A stretch of 46,169 nucleotides of DNA from Pseudocitrobacter vendiensis (lineage in GTDB: Bacteria > Pseudomonadota > Gammaproteobacteria > Enterobacterales > Enterobacteriaceae): positions 1 to 46,169 of the forward strand of contig NZ_CALSBS010000033.1 in the NCBI RefSeq assembly GCF_943590815.1, written 5' to 3'. How positions within the stretch are numbered: the stretch's first letter is position 1; each line of letters starts with the position of its first letter. Under the pieces are notes generated by a model. That model made no database searches and had not been told where the DNA came from. It worked only from the letters and a program-made list of their open reading frames with translations. The translations under genes were made by a program, and so were the position numbers. Shown here piece by piece: positions 1 to 7,953 of the stretch.

Positions 1-783
1 CATGAAGTGAATATTGATATGACTCCGCGAGCGTTGCCGGATGAAGATCCTCGTGCGCTGAAAGACCCGTCTTATCGCCGTAAGCGCCTCATTCTGCAGA
101 ACCTTCAGGATGAAGAGCTTGCTATCCAGCAGGTGGAAGAGAAGCAGTGTATTGATGCCGTTCTGCATGGTCGATACATCATGAAAGGGGATCAGTTTGC
201 GCCGGTGGAAGTCGATATGCTCCGCAACCCGGAGAATAACATCATTCAGGCAGGCGCAGCAGCGTGGAGCCAGCAGGATAAAGAAACGTTTGACCCTACC
301 GACGATATCGAACGCTATGCGGAAAACGCATCCGGGGTGATTGACCTGATTGTGTTCGATCAGAAGGGCTGGGCATTGTTCCGTTCCTTTAAGGCGGTGA
401 AAGACAAACTTGATACCCGCCGTGGTTCCAATTCTGAGCTGGAAACAGCCTGTAAAGACCTGGGCAAAATCGTCAGCTATAAGGGTAACTTCGGCGATGT
501 GGCCATCGTGGTTTATAACGGCCAGATGCAGGTTGATGGCGTAAAGCAAAAAGCGCTTCCTGAGTTCACGATGGTATTGGGTAACAGCAGCGCCCGTGGT
601 ATCCGCACCTACGGTGCTATTCGTGATGCAGTGGCCCAGGCTGCTGGCATCGATCGTGGTAGTCGTTTCCCGCGTAACTGGATTGAACCCGGAGACCCGG
701 CAGCGGAGTTCACGATGGTTCAGTCTGCTCCGTTGATGCTTCTGCCTGATCCTAACGAGTTTGTTTCTGTCCAGCTGGGCTAA
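1..783 (+). CDS. E: Major capsid protein, lambda gpE-like (3' part; 5' part at window end)
   Basis: Forms the icosahedral head shell. The first codons (HEVNIDMT) continue directly from the ORF that runs off the window end (YVKPK), reproducing the YVKPKHEVN junction of lambda gpE, so the gene is split only by where the circle was cut. Conserved stretches include DEELAIQQVEE, GWALFRSFKAVK, LDTRRGSNSELET, FTMVQSAPLMLL and the C-terminus DEFVSVQL. Joined length is about 343 residues against 341 for lambda. The ATG at 7 is internal, not the start. The decoration-protein gene lies upstream and FI and FII follow, as in lambda. An inverted repeat follows the stop. Confidence 0.96.
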   Translation, partial: HEVNIDMTPRALPDEDPRALKDPSYRRKRLILQNLQDEELAIQQVEEKQCIDAVLHGRYIMKGDQFAPVEVDMLRNPENNIIQAGAAAWSQQDKETFDPTDDIERYAENASGVIDLIVFDQKGWALFRSFKAVKDKLDTRRGSNSELETACKDLGKIVSYKGNFGDVAIVVYNGQMQVDGVKQKALPEFTMVLGNSSARGIRTYGAIRDAVAQAAGIDRGSRFPRNWIEPGDPAAEFTMVQSAPLMLLPDPNEFVSVQLG

Positions 784-815
784 TTAGGGGATAACCCTGC
801 GTACTTTAACCATTA

Positions 816-835
816 ACCGGGACATTAGTCCCGGT
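816..835. other. Hairpin between capsid gene and FI-like gene
   Basis: ACCGGGAC and GTCCCGGT form an 8-bp perfect stem around an ATTA loop, 33 bases after the capsid stop and 20 bases before the next start. No T-run follows, so it is more likely an mRNA-stability or processing structure than an intrinsic terminator. Confidence 0.5.
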
Positions 836-854
836 CATTACTTCTGAGGTTTTT

Positions 855-1289
855 ATGGCTGAGAAAGATGATTTACTGAAAAAACTGGCAGAGCTGGGTG
901 AGAAGCTGGGGCGCGATGTTCCGACAGGCACGATCGCTGAGCTGAAAGGCAAAGTCGTTGAGTGGCAGGCTGAGCTGGATGCCCTTGATGCAGACGATGG
1001 CGAGCATGGTTCGGATCACACTGAAGATGGTAATAATACCGGTGATACTGGTGCAAGCCAGGCTGGCGCTGGTGCAGAAACAGTCGTAAAACCGGCAGAA
1101 GCGGTTCCATCCAGTAATAAAAGTGGTACGTCCTCTCTGGTCCGATTCACAGCTTTAGCCACTCTGCATGTTAATGCGGTTTCTGACGACGATGACGAGA
1201 TCGCCGTAGTGGTAAAAGGCCAATCAGCCCGTTTGCCAGAAGAAGTCTTTAACCAGCTACAGAAACGCAAGCTGGTCAAAAAGGTGTAA
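855..1289 (+). CDS. FI: DNA packaging protein FI-like
   Basis: Lambda gpFI helps the terminase-DNA complex dock on proheads. The N-terminus (KDDLLKKLAELGEKLGRDV, then TGTIAELKGKVVEWQAELD) parallels the gpFI pattern of short helices with an acidic linker. Residues about 55-100 are Asp/Ser/Gly-rich and probably disordered. The C-terminal 45 residues form a small beta domain ending in LQKRKLVKKV. At 144 residues it is slightly longer than lambda FI (132). It sits between the capsid gene and FII, as in lambda, with a GAGG Shine-Dalgarno before the ATG. Assignment rests on position and the N-terminal pattern. Confidence 0.8.
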   Translation: MAEKDDLLKKLAELGEKLGRDVPTGTIAELKGKVVEWQAELDALDADDGEHGSDHTEDGNNTGDTGASQAGAGAETVVKPAEAVPSSNKSGTSSLVRFTALATLHVNAVSDDDDEIAVVVKGQSARLPEEVFNQLQKRKLVKKV

Positions 1290-1291
1290 CC

Positions 1292-1684
1292 ATGAGCGAC
1301 TTCGACAGCCTTTTCGATGGCGCTATGCAGCATGCTGACCAGGTCATAATGGAGAGAATGTCGGGGTCGTATCAGTTACAACTGAAAAACGGCTCAACAC
1401 TGGATATCAGGGCGATATATGACACGCAGCTGCAGCCGGCGACAGGGAACAACAGCGGTACGAACCCCCGGAATATTGATGCAGCGTATGAAAACGGTCT
1501 CCTGACAGTTTTAGGGGCGCGTCTGGATCGTGATTTGATTCATGGTGCAACAGTCTTGACAAAGTTCGGCGTAAAGACCATCGCCCAGGTTCTGTATCCT
1601 GATGCCACAACAACAACGATGGTGCTGGCAATGCCTACTGGCGGTGAGTTACCGACAGGCAATGGTGTGAGGTTCACGAAATGA
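1292..1684 (+). CDS. FII: Head-tail joining protein FII-like
   Basis: In lambda, gpFII binds the gpW-capped head and offers the tail attachment surface. The start MSDFDSLFDGAMQHADQVI mirrors lambda FII (MADFDNLFDAAIARADETI). At 130 residues it compares with 117 in lambda. It starts two bases after the FI-like stop and overlaps the next gene by ATGA, indicating tight co-translation. It must mate a lambda-type head with a P2-type contractile tail, so its tail-facing surface may differ from lambda's. Confidence 0.82.
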   Translation: MSDFDSLFDGAMQHADQVIMERMSGSYQLQLKNGSTLDIRAIYDTQLQPATGNNSGTNPRNIDAAYENGLLTVLGARLDRDLIHGATVLTKFGVKTIAQVLYPDATTTTMVLAMPTGGELPTGNGVRFTK

Positions 1685-2295
1685 GCAATAGCATGGTCTA
1701 TATGCAGATTGACGATGAACAAATCGACAATGTGCTGGCGTTATTTTCTGATCTCGATGCCAGGGTTATCAAACTGGCCTACCATCGCGCGTTACGGCGT
1801 ACAGAGGCGACGGTCAAACAGCTGGCGGCGCGTATGATGCGCGACCGCCTCAAATTAAAAGCAGGGTTGCAGAAGCGGCTTAAAGGCCGTATTCAGGCGT
1901 ATATGAAGCCAAGCAGTACGGCCGATGAAATGAAGTTCTGGTTCGGCTTAAACAATCTGGACCCGTTGATGTTCCGGGGCGGTGCGAAACGTGCTCCCGG
2001 AGGATTGATGATACGTGGAACGTACTATGAACGGGCGTTCGTCGCGATAATCCACGGTAAAAAAAAGGTTATGCAACGCGAGGGCGCAGCCAGGAATCCA
2101 GTTAATCGTCTCACATTGCCGATCAGCGATGAAATGATTGTCGCACTGGAGGATGAGCTGTTTGTTGCGATGCCTGAGATTTTCCTTCGACACTTTGAAA
2201 CTGATCTTCGTGGCCGCGTTAAATCGAAGGAGTGGAAAAGTGGCTGGAGTGACCGGCAAATGTCATCGGCTGCTAATTCTATCGGAGGGTGGTAA
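1681..2295 (+). CDS. Z: Minor tail protein Z-like tail completion protein
   Basis: Resembles the prophage minor tail protein Z family, which completes tails so that they can join heads. The N-terminal half is basic and helical (YHRALRRTEATVKQLAARMMRDRLKLKAGLQKRLK), followed by short beta segments (FVAIIHGKKKVMQREG, then NRLTLPIS). At 204 residues it is near lambda gpZ (192). It overlaps FII by ATGA and its TAA stop overlaps the next ATG. The family match is by pattern and position. Confidence 0.72.
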   Translation: MSNSMVYMQIDDEQIDNVLALFSDLDARVIKLAYHRALRRTEATVKQLAARMMRDRLKLKAGLQKRLKGRIQAYMKPSSTADEMKFWFGLNNLDPLMFRGGAKRAPGGLMIRGTYYERAFVAIIHGKKKVMQREGAARNPVNRLTLPISDEMIVALEDELFVAMPEIFLRHFETDLRGRVKSKEWKSGWSDRQMSSAANSIGGW

Positions 2296-2843
2296 TGGGG
2301 ATCATGATTGCAACGGCCAGCCAGTTTTATGACCAGCTCGAAGCCGGTTTACGGGCGAAACTGGTTGATAGCATTCCGGTTGCCGGCTACGACGATATAG
2401 ACAGACCTGAAATTAAAGGGCCTACGGTGCTGATTCAGCTTGAAGATGCTCATCCTGGTCGGCGTAGCTCCAGTGGACGTTACTGCCACACTCAGATGAT
2501 TACGGCTCATTGTGTCGTCCCGTCATCGCTTCCCAGAGCAGTGTTGGTTGCAACAGACCTGGCGTATGAAGTGGAGAGAATAGTTGACCTGAATAATTGG
2601 GGCATTTCGCCGGAATGCTGTGGCCAGCCCGATATCCAGGTGAATGGCGATACATCCTTTTTGTTTGGCTGGGATGGTGTTGAAGCACGAGGTGTTCAAT
2701 GGCAGCAGAATATCTATCTCGGCGCGGATTATTTTGATGCCGATGAAGAACGCGCCGGCATCCGGCTGGCGGTAAACCCGAAACACCCTGATAAGCCTGG
2801 TGAATACCATCCATTTCCCCCTGACCGGGGCGAGGAGGGCTGA
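2295..2843 (+). CDS. Tail protein, probably tail-terminator or connector component
   Basis: I do not recognise a named family with certainty. The 182-residue protein has a beta-rich central part (VLIQLEDAHPGRRSSSGRY, then ITAHCVVPS) and a WQQNIYLGADYF motif like that in Mu gp37-type tail proteins. It sits at the gpU-equivalent position after Z and before the P2-type spike gene, suggesting a tail-terminator role. The start is set at 2295, where ATG overlaps the previous TAA, with CGGAGGG 6 bases upstream; an upstream in-frame GTG at 2289 is less likely. The tail end is Pro-rich (HPFPPDRGEEG). Confidence 0.6.
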   Translation: MGIMIATASQFYDQLEAGLRAKLVDSIPVAGYDDIDRPEIKGPTVLIQLEDAHPGRRSSSGRYCHTQMITAHCVVPSSLPRAVLVATDLAYEVERIVDLNNWGISPECCGQPDIQVNGDTSFLFGWDGVEARGVQWQQNIYLGADYFDADEERAGIRLAVNPKHPDKPGEYHPFPPDRGEEG

Positions 2844-3433
2844 TGCTTGAAGGGTTGCTGAGAATGCACCTGGCTCCGATTCATGAGGCCCTTGCAGAAC
2901 TTCATGATGCTGCTGAAGAAAATAGGCGGCAGGGGAATAATCTTATCGCCAAAGGTGTAGTGGAGTCGGTTGTGGAGGGACGGCGGATTGTCGTTGCTAT
3001 CGGTGAAAATAAAACGCCTCCAATTCAGTTTTTTGTGCCGGCAGCGGGAAAGGTTACTGACTATCGATGCCCTTCCCCAGGAGAAATTGCCATAGTGCTG
3101 AATTTTGGCGCAGGTGATGATTTTGGATCGAGTATCGCACTCTGCGGGGTGGAGTCGGGGGCATTTCCGTACCCCACTAATGACCCCAATATCACCATGA
3201 CTAAATATGGTGATAATGCCTATACAAAAGTCGATCTCACCACTGGCGCAATGGAAATCCACGCCGCAGGCGGTGTGACTTATGTCGATACTCAATTTGT
3301 TAAAAACAAAGACGGTGAGATGGCTGATAAAGTCAGAACGATGTCTGCAGATCGTGAAATCTTTGATGGCCATAACCACCCTGGCGATAGCGGTGGTCAG
3401 ACGAAAGAACCGAACCAGAAACAAGGGGGTTAA
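2843..3433 (+). CDS. V: Baseplate spike protein, P2 gpV-like
   Basis: The membrane-piercing spike at the end of the contractile tail tube. Residues about 30-130 form an OB-fold-like domain (GVVESVVEGRRIVVAI, then DYRCPSPGEIAIVL and DDFGSSIALCG), followed by a beta-helical segment. The C-terminus has FDGHNHPGDSGG, the His-X-His motif that in P2 gpV and relatives binds iron at the needle tip. At 196 residues it is close to P2 gpV (211). It opens the P2-order cluster V-W-J-I-H, so the genome changes here from lambda-type head genes to P2-type tail genes. Confidence 0.92.
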   Translation: MLEGLLRMHLAPIHEALAELHDAAEENRRQGNNLIAKGVVESVVEGRRIVVAIGENKTPPIQFFVPAAGKVTDYRCPSPGEIAIVLNFGAGDDFGSSIALCGVESGAFPYPTNDPNITMTKYGDNAYTKVDLTTGAMEIHAAGGVTYVDTQFVKNKDGEMADKVRTMSADREIFDGHNHPGDSGGQTKEPNQKQGG

Positions 3434-3772
3434 ATGCTCGGAATGGACCGACGAACGGGCCGGGCCATTGACGATACAGAGCAACTGATATCCCGACTGG
3501 CCCAAGTCATGACTACTCCGAAGGGTGCCCGAAACCGTGTTAGAGACTTCGGATCTGATGTCCCCAAATATTTCTCCGCAAATTTAAATCCCACTACAGC
3601 CCTTTTAATGAAATCAGCGGCGTTCTCGGCTCTGAAAGAGCCGGTCAACGGCATGCTGGACTTCGACTGCAGCAAAATAACAATCCAGCCCACGGAAACG
3701 GGCTGTTTAATGCAGTTTACGGGCAAGTTTAACGGGAAAACGACAACAGTGAGTGTGCCGCTAAATGTTTAA
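3434..3772 (+). CDS. W: Baseplate wedge protein, P2 gpW / T4 gp25-like
   Basis: A baseplate wedge subunit carrying the gp25-like fold, which links the hub to the sheath. MLGMDRRTGRAIDDTEQLISRLAQVMTTPKGAR matches the family signature in which I-x-Q-L or L-I-x-R is followed by L.T.kGtR, then the RDFGSDVP motif. At 112 residues it compares with about 115 in P2. It starts right after the spike stop and overlaps the J-like gene by 8 bases. Confidence 0.92.
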   Translation: MLGMDRRTGRAIDDTEQLISRLAQVMTTPKGARNRVRDFGSDVPKYFSANLNPTTALLMKSAAFSALKEPVNGMLDFDCSKITIQPTETGCLMQFTGKFNGKTTTVSVPLNV

Positions 3773-4769
3773 CCCATTAACTGATCGCCTGCCGGTTCCT
3801 GATGCGCTGACCGTCACCGGCGCAACGGCCCGCTTGCCTGAATTGAAAGAGGCGTTGCTTGCAGAGGTTGAAAAACTTCGTCCTGCAGACGTCGAAGCGA
3901 TTACCGAAACGTTGGAAAATAACGCTGAAATGCTGGTTGTGTTGCTGCAGGCTATGTCGCAGGTTATTACCAATCGCGAGAGGCGGGCTAACTGGCAGCT
4001 GCAACAATTACTGGTTTTATGGGCCAAAGACAGCAATCTGGATGCCCGCACGGCAGAAATGGGTGTTACCCGGCAAGTTATTACGAAAGGCGATCCTAAC
4101 GCATTTCCTCCCATCGAAGACGTGATGGAAAGTGACGATGATCTGCGCTTCCGCGCACTTCTGGCACCCTACGGGTTCGCAACCACAGGGAGCCGCACGG
4201 CGTATCGGTTCCATGCAATGACGCTCGGAGAAAAGCCGACAGTGACGATCGAGTCACCATCTGCCGGCACGGTCACAGTAACGTATAAGTTCCCTGAAGC
4301 GTCGCCGACAGCGAGAGTTCGTGATGCCAGCCCAAGAATGGAAGCCCCGGAGACAGGCAGGGTCGGTGTATGGATATTATCGCGGGAAGCTGAAAACGGA
4401 GTCCCCAGCGAGGAGCTGCTCTCCACAGCAGAGAAATACCTGAACAGGGATGACGTCGCGCTGGAAAGTGATGAAATCACGACCTACCCAGCGGAACCAC
4501 TGGAGTACAAGGTAAAAGCCGTTCTGCACGGAAAAAACACCCCGGATGGCCAGATTGACCTTGATGCGATAAAGACCACAGTAGAAACCTACACCCGCAA
4601 CGCGCAGCGCCTTGAGGGAAGCATTGATATCTCCATCCTGTATTACCTGCTGCAGTCAGCGCAAAGCGTCGTAAAAGTCGATTTGCTGGAGCCTACAGAA
4701 TCGGTGGAAGCCAGTTACAGACAAGCGCCGTACTGTACTGGCGTGGAGCTGGAGATTCAGTATGACTGA
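3765..4769 (+). CDS. J: Baseplate assembly protein, P2 gpJ-like
   Basis: Major baseplate wedge protein. The 334-residue chain starts with an acidic helical region (LPELKEALLAEVEKLRP), passes through NWQLQQLLVLWAKDSNLDARTAEMGVTR, and includes DDDLRFRALLAPYGFATTGSRTAYRFHAM, the typical gpJ core motif. A long beta-rich C-terminal half follows (VTIESPSAGTVTVTY). P2 gpJ is 302 residues. The gene overlaps W at its start and I at its end by 8 bases each, consistent with one operon. Confidence 0.92.
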   Translation: MFNPLTDRLPVPDALTVTGATARLPELKEALLAEVEKLRPADVEAITETLENNAEMLVVLLQAMSQVITNRERRANWQLQQLLVLWAKDSNLDARTAEMGVTRQVITKGDPNAFPPIEDVMESDDDLRFRALLAPYGFATTGSRTAYRFHAMTLGEKPTVTIESPSAGTVTVTYKFPEASPTARVRDASPRMEAPETGRVGVWILSREAENGVPSEELLSTAEKYLNRDDVALESDEITTYPAEPLEYKVKAVLHGKNTPDGQIDLDAIKTTVETYTRNAQRLEGSIDISILYYLLQSAQSVVKVDLLEPTESVEASYRQAPYCTGVELEIQYD

Positions 4770-5370
4770 CGATCGTTCCCTTCAGCCTGATAACCGTTCT
4801 GGCCTGCAAACAGCTCTGGAGAAAATTCTGGATAATGCGATGGCCACAATCGAAGCAGAGGCTCCGTTTCGAACCCTTCTGTTTCCAATGCAGGCTCCTA
4901 AGCAGTTTTTGCCGTCGCTGGCGATAGAGCGTGGTGTTCAGGATTGGGCGGCAACGGATACCGAGAACGCGATCAGGAATACGGTAGCAAATGGCCTGAT
5001 TATTCAGTCCCGATCGTGTACCCGGAATGGTATAGCTCAGGCTCTTATAGCGCTGGGTTTTGATGCCCGTGTCACCAGAAGTGGCCCGTATTCAATCAGC
5101 GTGGTTGCCAGCCTTAGTGATCAGCCGCTTGATGGTAAAACCAGTAAACGAGTCGGTGATCGCATATCCACATATAAAGCGGAGCGGGACAGTGTTTCTC
5201 TGACGATGGTCCGTAAGGCATCTATTTCTGGCCGTGTTGGTATAGCAACAAGAACCGGCCAGGTAATCCGAGTCCCTTATTACTCACCTGGGGCATTAAG
5301 CGTATCTGTTAGTCCTTTAGCAGGCATCGCTAATCGCCAAATAAGATACCTGAAAGTAAGAGTGGAATAA
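4762..5370 (+). CDS. I: Tail protein I-like baseplate protein
   Basis: P2 gpI connects the wedge to the tail fibres. MQAPKQFLPSLAIERGVQDWAATDTENAIRNTVAN carries the family motif around LpwLAwe..vd.Wd......R..i. The GI-AQALIALGFDARV segment is also typical of the family. The 202 residues compare with 176 in P2. The gene overlaps J by 8 bases and ends one base before the fibre gene. Confidence 0.88.
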   Translation: MTDDRSLQPDNRSGLQTALEKILDNAMATIEAEAPFRTLLFPMQAPKQFLPSLAIERGVQDWAATDTENAIRNTVANGLIIQSRSCTRNGIAQALIALGFDARVTRSGPYSISVVASLSDQPLDGKTSKRVGDRISTYKAERDSVSLTMVRKASISGRVGIATRTGQVIRVPYYSPGALSVSVSPLAGIANRQIRYLKVRVE

Positions 5371-5371
5371 T

Positions 5372-6676
5372 ATGGCTAGGCAGTATTACGGAATATTAAC
5401 GACTAAAGGGCGCGCCCTTTATGCAAATGCGTTGTTATTAAATCAGGATGTTAATCTTAGCGAAATGGCAATTGATGATACCGTTAATTTTTTGCCAGAT
5501 GAAAAACTTGAGTCATTACCGTCAGAAGTTTACCGCGCTGAATTAAACTCGCTGGAAAAAGACGAAGATAATGACGAGATGGTTATTGCTGAGTTGGTAA
5601 TACCATCGCAGCGTGGCGGTTTTTATTGCCGTGGTTTTGGTCTTTATACGGATACTGGAATATTGTTTGCCGTTGGCAGTCTGGCTGAAACATACAAGGC
5701 TACTGAAGACGAGGGCAGCGGGGGAGAACTGGTCATCCAGGCTGATATCGTAGTGACGAACACTGCGGCATTAGTGTTGAAAGTTGATCCGACGACCGTT
5801 CTTGCTACACGCGAAACCGTTGACAGAGCTATCGCTGCGCATGAAGCCAAATTGGACCCTCATCCACAGTATGCGCCGAAAAATAGCCCTACACTCACGG
5901 GCATACCAAAGGCTCCAACGCCCGCAGCAGGTAATAACACTACGCAGATCGCTACCACAGCTTTTGTGCAAGCAATAGCGACGGCACTGAACACCGCACT
6001 GGCGCTCAAAGCTCCGCTAGCCAGCCCTGGGCTGACCGGGACACCGACAGCGCCTACGGCGGCACAATCGACGAACAACACGCAAATTGCGACGACAGCT
6101 TTTGTTAAATCAGCTATCGCTGCACTTGTTGCGTCATCGCCGGCAGCGCTCGATACGCTGAATGAACTGGCTGCTGCACTGGGTAATGATCCTAATTTTG
6201 CCACGACAATGACCAATGCGCTTGCCGGAAAGCAGCCGTTGGACAGCACGCTGACAAACCTTAGCGGAAAGGATGTCGCCGGGCTTCTCTCATACCTTGG
6301 TTTGGGGGAAGCGGCAAAGCTGGCCGCCGCTACAGGTTCATTGAGTGCTTCCGGGTGGTTAAAAATCCCAATATTCGGAGGCGCGTCTGTCATTTTGCAA
6401 TGGGGAAAAGTGGCTCTCACAGCAACTTTGAATAGCGGAGCAGCAGTCAAGGGATACGACGGTGTAACTGTATTTAACTATCCCATATCTTTCCCTAACG
6501 CAGCACTGATTGTAAATGCTACCCCAATGGACTCAGGCGAAACCCTTGTGGAAACGGCAACGGCGAACGGAACTTCCAAAACTGCCGCAACGGTACGAGT
6601 TGGGGGGGTAGCCATAAAATCAGATCCAGCTGCGACCGTAGACTTACATGGATTTGTCTTCGCCATTGGTTACTAA
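5372..6676 (+). CDS. H: Tail fibre protein H-like, with switchable C-terminus
   Basis: Receptor-binding fibre. Residues 1-160 form the baseplate-attachment domain (MARQYYGILTTKGRALYANAL, the phage tail-collar fibre type). Two tandem collagen-like or triple-helix repeats follow around 170-250, built on TLTGIPKAPTP and GLTGTPTAPTAAQ, each followed by NNTTQIATTAFV or NNTQIATTAFV. The last part (GWLKIPIFGGASVILQWGKV) is a gp53-like tip domain. A Gin/Cin-like crossover site lies at codons 305-313 (6285-6310). Beyond it the C-terminal 125 residues are in a segment that can be replaced by an alternative tip encoded on the opposite strand at 7514-7879. The chaperone tfa follows. Confidence 0.9.
   Translation: MARQYYGILTTKGRALYANALLLNQDVNLSEMAIDDTVNFLPDEKLESLPSEVYRAELNSLEKDEDNDEMVIAELVIPSQRGGFYCRGFGLYTDTGILFAVGSLAETYKATEDEGSGGELVIQADIVVTNTAALVLKVDPTTVLATRETVDRAIAAHEAKLDPHPQYAPKNSPTLTGIPKAPTPAAGNNTTQIATTAFVQAIATALNTALALKAPLASPGLTGTPTAPTAAQSTNNTQIATTAFVKSAIAALVASSPAALDTLNELAAALGNDPNFATTMTNALAGKQPLDSTLTNLSGKDVAGLLSYLGLGEAAKLAAATGSLSASGWLKIPIFGGASVILQWGKVALTATLNSGAAVKGYDGVTVFNYPISFPNAALIVNATPMDSGETLVETATANGTSKTAATVRVGGVAIKSDPAATVDLHGFVFAIGY
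6285..6310 (+). other. DNA-inversion crossover site, left
   Basis: A 26-bp site inside the fibre gene with half-sites TTCTCTCATACC and GGTTTGGGGGAA (reverse complement TTCCCCCAAACC) around a TT core. It matches the Hin/Gin/Cin/Pin site pattern of TTCTCnnAAACC half-sites with a 2-bp centre. It encodes LLSYLGLGE. Strand exchange at the TT core (6297-6298) keeps reading frame with the alternative tip. Confidence 0.85.
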
Positions 6677-6694
6677 CTATTAGTCGAGAAACAT

Positions 6695-7120
6695 ATGAAT
6701 TATTGGTTTAGTCCAGAAAATAACGCCTTTTATCCCGTTGCGTTGAAAAATGACTACCTCATAGCAGGGACTCTCCCTGATGATTTAATCGAGGTAAGCG
6801 ATAATGTATTTATGGAATATTCGGGAACACCACCCGAAGGAAAAGTGAGAGGTGTTGCAGAAGATGGATACCCGATATGGGTTTATCTTCCCCCCTTAAC
6901 GCCAGAGGAGGAAGCTGAAGCAGCAGCACAGCGGAAAGCTGCGTTGCTGGCAGAAGCCCAGGGTGCGATCAGTATCTGGCAAACCGAACTACAGCTGGGA
7001 ATCATCAGCGAGGACGACAAAGCCAGCCTGATTAGCTGGCTGGCTTATATCAAAGAGCTGCAAACAGTTGATACCGATGCAGCGCCAAACATCAACTGGC
7101 CGACTGCTCCGGCGCTGTAG
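6695..7120 (+). CDS. tfa: Tail fibre assembly protein (active orientation)
   Basis: A fibre chaperone of the Tfa / caudo_TAP family that acts on the matching fibre tip. The N-terminus MNYWFSPENNAFYPVAL and the C-terminal part (WQTELQLGIISEDDKASLISWLAYIKELQTVDT, then NINWPTAPAL) are family typical. It has 141 residues and lies 18 bases after the fibre gene inside the invertible segment. Its 3' end overlaps the convergent tfa2 by 29 bp, both ending on the shared WPTAP-coding motif. Confidence 0.92.
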   Translation: MNYWFSPENNAFYPVALKNDYLIAGTLPDDLIEVSDNVFMEYSGTPPEGKVRGVAEDGYPIWVYLPPLTPEEEAEAAAQRKAALLAEAQGAISIWQTELQLGIISEDDKASLISWLAYIKELQTVDTDAAPNINWPTAPAL

Positions 7121-7517
7121 GCCACTCAATATCTGGCGCGGTGGATGTGTCCACAGCGTTCAACGCGTCCAGATAGTCCAGCCATTTGTTGAATAATAAT
7201 TTTTCATCGTCTGAAAGGCGTCCCAGCGCTAACTTAGACGGCCATTGTTGCCCGTTTATCCAAGCGTTGATTTCATCAATCTGCTGTTGTTTTTCGGCTT
7301 TCGCCTGAAAAATCAGTTCGTCTTTAGATAGTGGCGGCGCATCCACCCATGCAGGGTTTCCAGAGTCATCAGCGCTCAGCACTTTTCCATCAGGCCACGC
7401 CACCCCAGCGAACTCATTATAAATATCAGCACTTACTTCAATAGCATTGGAGGGAACCTCGGAGACGCTCTGGATATAAAACCCGACCGGGTCTTGAGAG
7501 AAATAAATTTTATTCAT
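7092..7517 (-). CDS. tfa: Tail fibre assembly protein, alternative (silent orientation)
   Basis: A second Tfa family member of 141 residues, the same length as tfa1. MNKIYFSQDPVGFYIQSVSEVP begins it and WLDYLDALNAVDTSTAPDIEWPTAP is near the end. The start is placed at 7517, where ATGA overlaps the stop of the alternative fibre tip; a longer in-frame ORF to 7538 has no role. In the present orientation it has no upstream fibre 5' end on its strand and is probably not expressed at late level until inversion. Confidence 0.9.
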   Translation of the reverse strand: MNKIYFSQDPVGFYIQSVSEVPSNAIEVSADIYNEFAGVAWPDGKVLSADDSGNPAWVDAPPLSKDELIFQAKAEKQQQIDEINAWINGQQWPSKLALGRLSDDEKLLFNKWLDYLDALNAVDTSTAPDIEWPTAPEQSAS

Positions 7518-7879
7518 AATGATACCGCCATCCAGCACATTGCCCCTGGGGAGCCGTCATTAGTCGTTCCATTATTCCAGTTAATTCCGTGCAAATGCAT
7601 CGTTGTAGGGGTCAGTGGGGAGCCAGCAAGCAAGCCTCCGCTCCCCACTGTACCGTCCAGATCCATGGCGACAATAATATAGTTTGAGGACGGAAATGCG
7701 GTCGGTAACGTTATTGTTGCTCCACCATACGGCACCGATGCTTTACCTCGCTGAATCACTGTTCCATCTGGGAGTTTCGTGTACCTTGCGTTTGATGAAC
7801 CACCGGAAGCGAATACACTCATATCCGGTATTTGGTTAGGGCCAGTTCCTACATCCCTTTTCGCAGCTTCTCTTAATTG
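7514..7879 (-). CDS. Alternative tail-fibre C-terminal tip (silent cassette)
   Basis: An open frame without its own proper start, encoding QLREAAKRDVGTGPNQIPD, then MSVFASGGSSNARYTKLPDG and ending in GAMCWMAVSL, 121 residues from the crossover core. The EAAKRDVGTG stretch is characteristic of P2-like fibres just before the tip, and KLPDGTVIQRGKA is a tip-domain motif. It becomes the C-terminus of the fibre after inversion. An ATG at 7822 exists, but free translation of a tip fragment seems unlikely. Confidence 0.87.
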   Translation of the reverse strand, partial: QLREAAKRDVGTGPNQIPDMSVFASGGSSNARYTKLPDGTVIQRGKASVPYGGATITLPTAFPSSNYIIVAMDLDGTVGSGGLLAGSPLTPTTMHLHGINWNNGTTNDGSPGAMCWMAVSL

Positions 7880-7893
7880 AACGTTTTTTATAA
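7868..7893 (-). other. DNA-inversion crossover site, right (degenerate)
   Basis: Plus-strand half-sites TTCTCTTAATTG and CGTTTTTTATAA around an AA core, i.e. a TT core on the minus strand, inverted relative to the left site. The outer TTCTC half is good, while the inner bases depart from the AAACC consensus, so this site is weaker than the left one. It was placed by the matching GAA-GCn-GCn-AA coding sequence next to both sites and by frame continuity after exchange. Confidence 0.65.
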
Positions 7894-7953
7894 CCCCTGA
7901 AAATCAGACGATATTTCGCCGTTTCTCCTGTTTTTACAACAGGAGAAATACCC

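Larger units (their letters stand above)
6297..7881. other. Invertible tail-fibre segment (~1.58 kb)
   Basis: The segment is nearly mirror-symmetric: fibre tip 1 and tfa1 on the plus strand (to 7120), and tfa2 and fibre tip 2 on the minus strand (7092-7879). Crossover-like sites with TT cores lie in opposite orientation at its ends, and a Hin/Gin-family invertase is next to it at 7954. Inversion would join codon 309 of the fibre (…SYL) to QLREAAKRDVGTG… and then MSVFASGG, in frame, giving a fibre of about 430 residues. This is the arrangement of the Mu G segment and P1 C segment. Confidence 0.88.

Noticed and set aside
2729-3505. 258-codon minus-strand ORF opposite the spike gene
   Set aside because: Antisense to a strongly recognised spike gene; no domain and no promoter seen.
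5900-6120. Possible CRISPR-like or satellite repeats
   Set aside because: The repeats are in-frame triple-helix-type units of the tail fibre (TLTG…PTP and TQIATTAFV), not a CRISPR array.
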